64,000 nucleotides of DNA from Euclidia mi (lineage: Eukaryota > Arthropoda > Insecta > Lepidoptera > Erebidae): the NCBI GenBank assembly GCA_944739405.2, contig OX123205.2, forward strand, positions 38,832,475 through 38,896,474, given 5' to 3'. The notes under the pieces are model-generated. The model saw nothing but the letters and a program-made list of their open reading frames with translations, made no database searches and was not told the DNA's origin. Every line of letters begins with the position of its first letter. Position 1 is the stretch's first letter. Shown here piece after piece: positions 1 to 11,200 of this stretch. Both the position numbers and the translations under genes were made by a program.

Positions 1-50
1 CGACTACGCGAACACCTGTCACTACTCCAGCCACTGACCCTAGAGCTGGA

Positions 51-326
51 TTGACCCGACACTATACCGAAGATATCCCGGACGTCAGCATGCACGAGAT
101 TAGTGTAACCCTAGAACAACTAAAAAACAACAAGGCACCGGGTGATGACGGAATAACAACAGAGCTTCTGAAAGCTGGCGGCACACCTGCTGTGGAAATG
201 CTTCGGAAGCTATTCAATTCCTTCATACTCGAGGGCAAAACGCCACAGGCATGGCACAGAAGTGTGGTGGTGCTTTTCTTCAAGAAGGGCGATAAAACCC
301 TTTTAAAGAACTACAGACCCATCTAA
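51..326 (+). pseudogene. RTE-like reverse transcriptase, N-terminal RT fragment
   Basis: The 91 codons read the start of an RT domain, with a run ending NNKAPGDDGIT and a later NYRPI motif, both typical of LINE polymerases. The frame closes with TAA directly after NYRPI, where the intact protein would continue into the SLL/VYK region. The continuation (YKLFSRVITNRL) is visible in the following bases. This is a broken copy. Confidence 0.7.
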
Positions 327-504
327 TTTATGAGTCACGTCTATAAGTTGTTTTCTAGGGTCATCACGAATCGTCTCCAGAGCAAGCTAGACGACTTCCA
401 GCCTCCCGAACAAGTCGGATTCCGTAAAGACTACAGTACCATAGACCACATATATTCACTGCGGCAGGTTATACAGAAGTCCGAGGTATAACCAGCCTCT
501 ATGC

Positions 505-972
505 TTGGCGTTTGTGGACTATGAGACAGCCTTTGATTCGATCGAAAACTGGGTACTACTGCAGTCTCTCCAACGTTGCCAAATTGACTATCGATGTGCC
601 GAAGTACTGAAGTGTTTGTACGAAAACGCCACCAGGATCAGAGCTCAAAACCTATACCTAACGTTTAGCGCTGCGCTGGAAGACGGTTTCAAGCTTTTGG
701 ACTGGGAAGGACTCGACATCAACATCAACGGCGAGTACATCACTCACCTTCGATTTGTTGATGATATCGTAGTCATGGCTGAGACCATGGAAGAGCTCAG
801 CACAATGCTCGATGGCCTCTGTAGAGTCTCCCAACAAGTAGGTCTTAAGATGAACATGGACAAGATGAAAATCATGTCTAACGTCCACGTCGTCCCTCGT
901 CCAGGTTGGGAACTCTACACTCGAACTTGTCGACAAGTACGTCTACCTGGGACAAATGATCCATTTGGGTAG
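505..972 (+). pseudogene. RTE-like reverse transcriptase, palm fragment with FVDD box
   Basis: The 155 codons contain FVDYETAFDS (palm motif A) and FVDDIVVMAE, the catalytic D-D box with Val in place of the usual Ala. A downstream helix reads SQQVGLKMNMDKMKIM. The usual segment between palm motif A and the catalytic box is shortened, so motif B is missing. The frame is lost at about 972. Its neighbours are the other pieces of the same LINE. Confidence 0.7.
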
Positions 973-1567
973 GTCCAACTTCGAGAAAGTGCCCTCGTCG
1001 AATCCAACTCGGTTGGGCGACGTTCGGGAAGTTACTGCATATCTTCTCGTCCGCTATCCCGCAGTGTTTCTAGACGAAAGTCTTTGACCAGTTTGTGTTG
1101 CCAGTGATGATCTACGGCGCTGAGACGTGGTCGCTTATCTACTATGGGCCTTATCCGAAAGCTCAGCGTCACTCAGAGGGCGATAGAGAGAGCTATGCTC
1201 GGAGTTTCCCTGCCAGATCAAATCAGAAATGACGAGATCCGCAGGAGAACCAAAGTCACCGAATAGCCAGGCTGAAGTGGCAATGGGCAGGGCACATAGC
1301 ACGAAGAACCGATGGCCGTTGGGCAGGCGGGTTCTGAAGTGGCGACCACGTACCGGATTACGCAGCAGGTGTTCCGCAAGGTGGACCGACGGTCTGGTTA
1401 AGATCGCGGGAAGCGGTTGGATGCGGGCGGCCCAAAATCGGTCTGTGTGGAGAACCTTGGAGGAGGCCTATGTCCAGCAGTGGACGTCTCTAGGCTGACA
1501 TGATGATGATGTCAACAGTACAAGAAATCTGTGCGCAACCTTTTTTAAACCTGTTTATTAGACATTT

Positions 1568-1745
1568 CTTATCGAGTGTCTCTAAAAATGCGCACCTTTA
1601 CATTGCCCAAGCGTTTTTTATCTACTGACAGACAAGGCTCACCCAAAACTACTGGGCGCAAGACGCTGAAATTTGGCATGCATGTTCTTTGGAGGATGTA
1701 AGTGTGCACTAAAAATTTCCCAAAATTCCTCCGAGATCGACAAGA
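1568..1745. repeat. Diverged fragment of Helitron-like repeat H3
   Basis: It contains the stretch CTGACTGACAG followed by TACTGGGCGCAAG and GGCATGCATGTTCTTTGG. The same string of words recurs at 3123-3220, 30210-30270, 30455-30530 and 63680-63740. The terminal CTAG is not preserved in this copy. Confidence 0.5.
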
Positions 1746-1747
1746 AT

Positions 1748-2085
1748 GCTTTTTTTTTAAAGTAATATGCAGCAAACGAGCAGACGGATCGCCTGATGGT
1801 AAGCAATTACTGCCGCCCATGGACACACGCAACACCACAGGAGTCACAAGTGCGTTGCCGCCCTTTGGTATTGGGAAAAGGGATAGGATGAGGAGTGGGA
1901 TGAGGGAGAAGGAATTAGGGCCTCCGAAACTCTCACTCACCGAACGAAAAGCAACAGTTTAGGTACTGTTACTTTACGTCAATTTTTTGTAAGAGGGTAG
2001 TACTTCCCCGGTCGAGCCGGCCCATTCCTGCTGAAATCAGCAAGGCTCTGCTACCTGTAAACGCTTGCGCATCGCTTCGGGCATC
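1748..2085 (+). repeat. Dispersed moth repeat K, copy 1
   Basis: This stretch runs from an oligo-T tract through GATGGTAAGCAATTAC, a GGGATAGGATGAGG purine tract and CTGAAATCAGCAAGGCTCT. It matches 23455-23765 almost word for word in the same orientation. It has no coding capacity. Its class (LINE 3' end or SINE) cannot be settled from the window, and it ends about 50 bp before the first recognised exon of the transporter gene. Confidence 0.6.
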
Positions 2086-2130
2086 CTCTATAAACTGTAA
2101 AATTTCAACTATATTAATGTTGTCTGCCAG

Positions 2131-2293
2131 GCATCATCATAACGTCGTATCCTTGGGGTTACTTGGTGGATACCCAGGGTCGGAAGAAGACGATCGTGTA
2201 CAGCTCCCTGGCTGCTGGCTTCTTCGGTATACTGTCGGGTTTGATGCCTGACCTCATCAGCTTCGCGATTTGTAAATTCCTCACCTCACTTTG
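2131..2293 (+). CDS. SV2-like transporter, first visible exon (TM2-TM3)
   Basis: The acceptor is TCTGCCAG just before 2131 and the donor is GTAAGAG at 2294. Reading starts with two bases completing a codon from the upstream exon. It encodes TM2, the MFS loop motif GYLVDTQGRKK and TM3, then stops inside a codon (TG) that the next exon completes as Cys. Confidence 0.9.
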
Positions 2294-5200
2294 GTAAGAG
2301 AAGAACGTATTTCAACCGATTTTAGAAAAAGGAAGAGTTTCAGTTATGTTGTTTATACCGGGTGTAAAAAAAAACCCCTAACGAAAACTGAAATCCCATA
2401 TTGTACCAAACATTACGAACATTTTTTACTTCGGCACCATACCTGGGAAATTACTGGTTCAGGAGATATTAAAGTCACCATACAGTTTTTCTAATTAGGT
2501 ACAAAATCGATGCATTTACCCCGCCAATATGTTCTATAGATATTCCATAACCCCATGGATAAGTAGGTATTTAGAGCCTTGCACGCGCGCACTTTAATTG
2601 CCGTTTAAAACTGCGGTTTGTCAGGTATTATTTTTGCTTAGTATGAATTGGCAAGATGTTCAAAACGAGTAGACTTCGGTTTGGTGATGGGTCTTGTGAC
2701 ATCCTGTATTTGTTACTTAAAACCGACGACTAACTGACTGGCTTCTCACGGGTAGACATTAAATTTTCGAATATTTTGGTATACACTAAGCCTATGTTAC
2801 TCAGGGATAATGTAGCATTCCAATGGTGAAAGATTTTTCTACAATAAAAAAACCTCTTTCACAGTCATTATTTTTTAAGTTCAATCGTAACAAATGAAAA
2901 TCTCATGTAATGCCTTATTGACTGTTCGCTTTCTTTCTTTCAATAAATATTGTTTGCAGTTTAGCCTGTCCATCAGCAGTGCCATATACATTCATCGGAG
3001 AGATAATGCCGTCGAAATACAGAGATACCACGCTGTCCGTCATAAACGCTACGCAGATCACTGGCTCAGCACTAGTGCCATGTAAGTTTATTATTGCTAT
3101 CTTAATCTATAAAATCCTTGCGTTACTTACTGACTGACAGACACGCTACAGCCGAAACTATTGGGCGCAGGAAGCTGAAATTTTGCATGTATGTTCCTTG
3201 GGGACCGTGGGGGGCATTAAGAAGGGATTTCCCGAAATTCTCACGGGATCGGCCAAAACGGGTAAATTTAAAAAAAATGCAGGCGTAGCTGCTCGCGTCC
3301 TCTAGTCTAATAATAATACCAGCCCAGTTTATAATCTGTTCCACTGCTGGGCAAGGCAGCGATTGCCGAGGGGATATCGGGTTCAAATCGAAGAACTTTT
3401 CGAAGTTATATGTGCGTATTAAATATGCGATAGCCTAGTGGAGATACCAACAGACTGCCATGCAGAGGGTATCGGGTTCGAATCCACGGCGCGCACCAAT
3501 GACTTTTCGGAGTTATGTGCGTATTGAATTGTTAATTATCGCTTGTCCCGTGCCTCGGAGAGCACGTTAAGCCGTCGGTCCCGGTTGTCATGAAGATCTT
3601 TGACAATCGTTACAGGGCGTCAGGACCTTCTAATAAACTGACACTAGTCTAAACCATGGAATATCGCTATCCTTTTGGGTTGCGATCTGCGGAGGTCGGA
3701 CAGGCAGTCGCTCTGTGGAAAAGCTAATATTCAGCCAAATCCGGTTATACTAGTAAGCGGACCCCAGGTTGAAACTGGGATAACGCTAAGAGGATGATGA
3801 TGATGTGCGTATTAAATAGTTCTTGCCGGTTTCTCAGTGAGCTCGTTAAGCTGTTGGTTCCGGCTATCATGAAGATGAATGGCATAGCGCTATCCGTTTG
3901 GGTTGTGGAAATCAGACGCCAGTAGCTCTAGATAATTCTGTCAAATCTGATAAGACCAGTAAGCGGGTCCTGCATGTCGATTCTGTAAAATTCAAACAAC
4001 AACTCGCATGTCACTTCGCTATTCGCTCTCACTTCGCATAAGGTTCTTGATTTTGCATTGTGTAAGTATCACCTTGGCACTTGCGAAGTGAAGTGAGCTC
4101 CAACGCGTAAAAAATTCTGTACTAGTGATTACCACACTCAACAAAATGTAAGTCAAGATTTATCGGTTTTTTATTTTACCATTTATGACACTGAATTTTA
4201 GCTACTATGATGTTTAAATAAAAATTTCTTATTTTAAGGAATTTGAGGCAGCTAATAAGTAAAAAAAAATACAGAAACTCTAAATTCGTGCCGTGAATAA
4301 TAATATAATCTATGCTTACCTTACGAAAAAAGATACTGACACACAATGTCAATATTAATCTGTGCGTTGGTTGCTATTGGCAATTGGTTTGTTTGTTTTT
4401 TTGATTGTTCAGTGCTGATAATTCTTACGTAGTATTTGTATACTCTTTGCTGATAATTATTGTGAAATAATCATGAAGTAAGTTTATATTTCTGGTTGTA
4501 AAGTTAAAAAATAATCCTAATTAAATAAGTGTTTATTTTGTTTTCTAATCCAACAATAATGTTTCAGTCCAAATGAGACACGTTCCTCTCACCCATCGTC
4601 GGCTCAGGTGGAAACTCTGGTAGAGTTTATGGAAAGAAACCCTGGCATGGCGAAGGTTTTCTTAAGAACTCTAAATGCCAGAGAGCGAAGTCGACGCCAG
4701 TGGGAGGTACTAGCCGTGTGCCTAAATAGTGTAGGTGGCACCATCAAAACTTACAAACAGTGGACTAAGGTTAGCCGGGCTTTTTTAACATGTTAGAACC
4801 ACTTAACTTTCCTTATAGCAAACCACTTAAAATGTGTGAAGAATCTTGTTTCAAAGTGTGTACCTTGATTTCATAAATATCTTATTTTTAATTTTACGTT
4901 AATTTCAATTCTTGCCTATTAATAATAAGAAAATGGAGATTTTAATGTAGTTTGAAAAATACATATGTATTTAATATCAGCAATTTTTTATCATTTCTGT
5001 AACTAAATGTCTGATTGTAGTATTGGTCTGACAAAAAATGCGCCATAAAAAGAAAAGTTGCAGCACGCTCTGCTGCTTGGCGTAGGACTGGTGGTGGGGT
5101 GGAGGATGAAGTGGAGCTATCAGAGCTTGAGGAAAGAATTGTTGCTTTATGTGGTGGAGAAGTATTTTCAACAGGAGGTGCACATTTAGGCATACAGCCA

Positions 5201-8200
5201 TTTCCGGTAAGAAATTTAGAAATGCAATAGGTAAGTAAGTAGTACTGGAAGCACTCTGCAAGGTTTGCTGTCGTTTTTATAGCGCCCATTTTTTTTTTTG
5301 GTTCCTTAGGCCCTTTCTAATGTAAAGTGAATTTTTATTTGAATGTTTTGTTAAATTTACCTACCTGTTTCAGGAAAATGATACTCGTTCTTCATCACAT
5401 GATGTGCAACAATTAATACAAGATGCTGATATGAACAATGTAAGATATTTAATTTTAATTCATAATTTTATGGGATGGTTTAATGATATACTCTTACCTA
5501 GCATTTATCTGTTTATATTTACTTATTATAGATTCATGAACCACAACGACAGCTGAGAGATGCACCTACAGAGGAATCACCACCTATTGTATTTTATGTA
5601 AGCTATATTGTAATAAATACTAGGTACCTAGAAACATCAGATTTATATAGGTACATGTACCCACTATTATAAATCTGATGTGTGAAGATTATATTCTATT
5701 AGATCTTAATGTAGTACATACCTATAAATATTAAAATTCATTACCAATATAATTCAAATAGTAATTTATCTGTAGGGTACAATTTGCAGTCAAAATATTT
5801 ACATACATACATAACGTCACGCCTTTTATCCCCGAAGGGGTAGGCAGAGGTGTATTTCTACACCCACTTTTCGCCAGATATACTTTAGTCCCACGTAATA
5901 AGGGGCGAGCTTATTGCCGTACCGGGCACATTTCCAGACTCCGTGCTGCTACTGAGAATTTCGTGACAGAAAAACCCAATAACACTGCCCGACCCAGGAA
6001 TCGAACCCGGGACCTCCCGATCCCACGCGCACATTTATGCCGCGACCAATCAGGCAGTCGTATAGGGTTTGATGTCGAGTTTTCCGTCTCTACGCAAAGA
6101 TGGTATTTGCATCGTGTTATCCCTTAGTCGCCTCTTACGACACCCACGGGAAGATAGGGGGTGGTGACACTTGTATTCTATGCCGTCAACCACACGGCGG
6201 TCAAAATATTTTAATCTAATTTTATCCCATAAGGAAGATATGGAATAGTATTTTATCCAATTTACTTTTCAGGATTCCAACCTGACTGAGAATAGTCAAG
6301 ACAGACCTCGTAACTTCAGACCACCAGATCGTGCGAGTTCAAGAAAACTGTTTGCTTTCTCATCTAACTCAACTATTGGAATAAGCCAAAGCATTTTACG
6401 TGTATGTATCTGAGTAGAGTCAGATTTGAGTTGTCACAGCAAGTGTATCCTGTGACTGTGATGATTCAAATCATACCATGAGAACAGATCCGCTACACTC
6501 TGACTCAAGTTATAGGCCTTTCGTCGGGTAACCATGTCACATGTTTTCTTTTTCTTTACTTTTATTTAACTACTTTAAACTAAGCACCCTTCTTAATCAA
6601 CTATGATTAGCGTCAGATCAACTTTACTCCAAGACTTACACAAAGATTAGGCAATTATGGTATTAATAAACTAGGAGTACAGACGGAGTTAACTATTCAA
6701 AATTTACTCCGGGAGTAAAAGTTCGGAGCCCCATGGCTTAACGCTTGAGTAAGCATCTATATTATTAGTTTTGTCACGGGGTATGATAGACTCGATCGAA
6801 ACCTTATCTGAATAATAAAACATAAACATAAATAAATATAAATAAAATAAATAAATAAAGATTTCGAGTCGACAAGATATATCGGCAAAATTTGGATTAT
6901 CGAGTATTTAGTTATATTGGTTTTGACAGACAAATCATGGACAAAAATTGCAGTCGCCATATTGGCGACTTTAGCGAAACGTCACTGTCACCGAATAACA
7001 TGTTTAGTACTGTACTATGTAGTTTGTATGTGTAAATACTTCTTGCACTTATATTTATTATCGGTAAAAACTACTAGTATAGTATTATATTTTCGGTGGT
7101 ATATACAGTCCGTTTTGTGTTTTGTCGAACTTAACGCACAGAGCCAAACATTGCTACGAAAAATGTTCACGATCTTTAGTCACATACGCTATTCACTGGG
7201 CCACGGAGGGAGACACGTGATGCTATTTATTTAAGAGTTTTTACTAACGCATGTAATAATAGAGTGTTTTCTTTTCAGCATCACGTCACACGTCTTCTGT
7301 TGCTGCTCCTCCACCATCACAACGGCGAACGGAGTTCTCCACCACCACTGAGAGATTCCTAAGGGTGGAAGAGCAGCAGCTGGAGATACAAAGATTGCAG
7401 ACACAGATCTTGCAGTCCTTTCTGGAGAGGAGTGCAGAACGAGAAAAAACTTTAGCTGAAGCTGTGGCTGCAGTCGGGAAAGGGCTGCAAGCATTGGCAG
7501 ATGCCCTGAAGAGATAGGGTGTGGCAAAATGAGTGTTCTGTCTTCTCGTTTAAGTTTATATATATATTATATAGACTCCCTGTATCCCCGAAGGGATAGG
7601 CAGAGGTGTACTATTACACCCACATTTCGCCATGAATTTTTTAGGTCCCACATAATAAGGGTCGAGCCTATTGCCGTACCGGGTACATTACCTGACTCCG
7701 TGCTGCTACTGCGAATTTCCTGACGGAAAAACCCAATAACCCTTTGCCCCACCCGGGAATCGAACCCAAGACCTCCCAATCCCACGTGCACATTTATGCC
7801 GCGAGACCAACGAGGCAGCTAAGTTTTTAAAGTAACATTTCTTGTTGTTTTTTTTAATATTTAAATAAAACACTTTTGACGAATACTTGCGCAGTTTTAT
7901 TGAAAGTCCCACCTCACACACCACAGAATACATACAATAAACGACACCAGCGATCAATTAATTTTGACGTGAACGGCAAAGCCTATTTACTAAGTTTTGG
8001 CTACGTAATTGCCCTATAGCAGAATCGGCGTCAAATGGCAAATCCCTAGTTTGCCTCCTTTGAACTTCAGCAATTGTTTGGAGCTCTTCTAGTTGCTCTT
8101 CTTCTGAAAATGTGAATGCCGGCATCCCTGCGCGATTGCACATGTTGTGCAAAACACAACATGCAATAACTATTTTTGCAACTATATCTGGATGATAGTT

Positions 8201-11200
8201 GAGCACTCTGTGTACTAATAAGCACCTAAATCGTCCTTTTAGGAGGCCAATTGTTCTCTCTACTGAATTGCGAGCAGTTCAATGACGGTCATTGTAAAAA
8301 GCTTCGGGGGAATTGATAGCACGGTTGGCGTAGTGGTTTAAGCGGCCGCCTCGCCGCTTGACACTGCGCCGACTGTTGTGGGTTCGATTCCCACACGAGA
8401 CAACACTTTGTGTGATCCATAAATTGTTGTTTCTAGTCTGGGTGTTCATTGTGCCCGTTGGTTGTATGTTTGTAAAGTCCCCCGCGACACAGGATTTCTT
8501 CTTAGTGCGGGAGTAGTCTTAAAAAAAGATCAAAGATCAATTATCGTCAGCACCACTAAGTCAAAAGTCAGTCAAAAATCATTTATTCATCTAGGTCACA
8601 AGGTGACGCTTATGAACGTCAAATTTTTAAAGTAAATTACTAATGCTTCAACATTTACATTTACTGCCTCGTTCGCAAAGCAATAGGTAGAACCACGAGA
8701 AAGAACGGGCAATAAAACTCGTGGCCACTCTTTTTAATCGCCAGTGTTACGTTAGTACTATTCTTTATTCTGTGGTTATGGTACATATTTTGTTTTTGTA
8801 AGGAGATGCCACTGTTTCACATTGTAATTAATTACTTGTAAATAGTAAATAAGAACATCCATAATACTAAACAAATATGCAGTTACAAAATTAAGTGCTG
8901 TAGTAGTCTTCCAATGTGAATCTTGTGTAACAGGAACATCCTTATAATGTAGGCAGGCCAACTTACGCCTTATAATGTAGGCACCTCGCGATCATGTTCA
9001 GAACTATGGTGGAAAAGTATGTTACAGAAAGTGACGGTATATGAATACACGAAAATTACAAAAACGTTTGTATCCAGCCCATGATAACGAGTTATCTTCA
9101 TCTAACACTAGCAAATTTTAATAAAATTTGTGGAACAACAATGAAAATGTAAATGTAGTAAGTTGAATGACCTAATAAAACATGAATATTAAATTAATAG
9201 AACTAGAGATATTATATAAAAGAAAACTGAAAGCAAGGTATCTATATAAATTCAAAATAATCAAGAGTTGGGTAGTGTAAGTGACCATCTATCCTTATCA
9301 CTGAAATAATCATTATAATAACAATAATAATAAAACCCCTCTGGGGCAGTCGTTATCTCACTATTAGACTAACGCAAACTTAGAGGGCAGAGTAACAGCT
9401 TTCAAACATCACCTCATCTTGTGATATAAACAAAAAATGTATTACAAGAAGAAAGGAAAGCTTACAAACCGCAGGGCAGCTTTGTGGCGAGCTGAATGTG
9501 TGTGGCGACACTGCGGTGCCGAATGCTTCGGAGAGTCGGTCAGGGTCTCGTCTCCGGCTTGCCTTTACTGGCTGGTTGGAGTGGATGCCCAAGAGCGCCC
9601 GCAGGACTCTCAACTCTGACTTACCTTGGTCGGCCGGTCAGAGGGAAGCCGCAAGAGCTATTAGCTCGGGGGTGGAAGTGTCATTTTCAAGGGTCTCCGT
9701 TGTCACGAGACTCGTGATGGCGAAACCGGTGCCGCACCGCTCGACACCCCTAGCCACTCGCACCGGTGTTGCCCTCTGGCTGCCTTTGTGGCAGACTTTG
9801 CTTGCCTTGGCGGCTAATAAGAGAGGGCCCATCCAGTGAGTTGGCGAGTCACCACCTGCCTCGCGGATGGATGCTATAAGAGTATCAGGCAGGTGCCGTC
9901 TATAATCCATAGTTTTTATCATACCGGTCCATTAATCACCCATCTTCATAACCTTAAGTAGGTACCAACTTATTCGGTTTATAACTTTGAAAACTTTATT
10001 TAAACACAATTTAACTAAGATTTCTTCTATTTTCACTCGTAAAATAGATGCTTTTAATTTGCACTTTGAATCTCCATTCTGTAAAATTCAATCAACAACT
10101 CGCATGTCACGTCGCTATTCGCTCTCACAAAGAAAATATAATACACTAGCGTTTGCGCTCTCACTTCGCATAAGGTTCAAATTGACCTTGATTTTGCATT
10201 CTGTAAGCATTACCTAGGCACTTGTGAAGTGAAGTGAGCGCCAAAGCGACCGATACTGTGCTAGTGACTACCACACTCAACAAAATGTAAGTCGAAATTT
10301 ATCGGTTTTTTATTTTAACAGTTTTTAACACAGAATTTTAGCTATTATGATGTTTAAATTAAATTGCTTATTTTAAGGAACTTGATGCAAATAATAAGTA
10401 AAATAAAAAACGGACAACTCTAAATTTGTGCCGTATATATAATCTATGCTTACCTTACGAAAAAAAATGTCTGACAGACAAAATCATTATTAATCTGTGG
10501 ACAATATTTGTGATATTTTCATTTCATATTATATAGTGCCTTTGTAAGTACCCTTTGGTAGTACCTTTGTACAGAGACGTCACTCAAGCTATAAGCGCTA
10601 CCTGGCGGTCGTTTCAAGCATTTTTAAATATCGTACTTTATTATTTAAATTAGATTATTTGATAAATTTATTTTATTAGGATTCAAGAATGTAAACATCC
10701 ATAAGAGAAAACCATGGTTTTCGCTTATGGATGTACATGCTATTAAACCATTTCATTTTCACCATATGTGTAGCTGCGTACTGTATAATTAAAATTATAT
10801 AATATAAAACGATGATGTACCCTTTATTTTTCAATCGTTTTTACAATATTCATAACATTTTGGTTGTATCTGAGAGTTTGATCATAGTTAATTACACGAT
10901 ACAATCGATACAATCACTGGCAGCTATAGTTCGGCTAAAACCTGTGTTGCACATTTTAATTTCATTTTTGTTATTTTATTTGGATTCACATGATATTCTG
11001 TGAGTTCTGGCATTAAGCAAAGTCCTTGATATACAGGATTTCCACTTAACAGAACCAAAATATGTTTCCATGTCGCGCACTTTAAAAAACCTTTTATTAT
11101 TTTCTCAAATTGATCAACTATGTTGTCATTCAGGCCTTGTTTAAGGGAGGCTCGTATCATTCGACTAAGTGTTATTGGTGATGGTAATACAAAAACCTTT

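Larger units (their letters stand above)
1..1511 (+). mobile_element. Decayed RTE-like non-LTR retrotransposon, 5' end off window
   Basis: The segment encodes pieces of a LINE reverse transcriptase in several frames. Positions 51-326 read the fingers region (KAPGDDGI, then KNYRPI before a stop). Positions 505-972 read the palm (AFVDYETAFDS and the catalytic-box variant FVDDIVVMAE). Positions 1229-1498 read the C-terminal end (WRPRTG, WMRAAQ, AYVQQWTS). The 3' end at about 1496-1511 is a short (ATG)n run, as in RTE-type LINEs. Stops near 324 and 489, frame changes, and an apparent internal loss near 655-675 (where a GVRQG-type motif would be expected) make it non-functional. The element is cut by the left window edge. 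Assignment to the RTE group is by motif recognition. Confidence 0.8.
3979..8560 (+). mobile_element. PIF/Harbinger-type DNA transposon, copy 1
   Basis: It has the two-gene layout of PIF/Harbinger elements: a spliced Myb/SANT-like gene on the plus strand (4473-7517) converging on a HARBI1-like nuclease gene on the minus strand (7958-8312). The left end (GATTCTGTAAAATTCAA, then CATGTCACTTCGC) is shared with the decayed relative starting near 10076. The right end is unclear, because a SINE at 8318-8527 interrupts the nuclease gene and only about 30 bp of element sequence can be recognised beyond it. The boundaries are estimates. The element lies in the 13.1-kb transporter intron, in sense orientation. 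Confidence 0.65.

Noticed and set aside
1569..1940. 123-aa minus ORF and its relatives at 3123-3386 and 23257-23541
   Set aside because: They cover non-coding dispersed repeats (H3 and K); the shared words are repeat sequence.
3427..3500. Possible tRNA gene (A-box and GGTTCGAATCC B-box)
   Set aside because: The arms do not fold into a full cloverleaf and the sequence continues into a SINE body with a (GAT)n tail. The same applies to the heads at 8318, 15870, 48450 and 63222.
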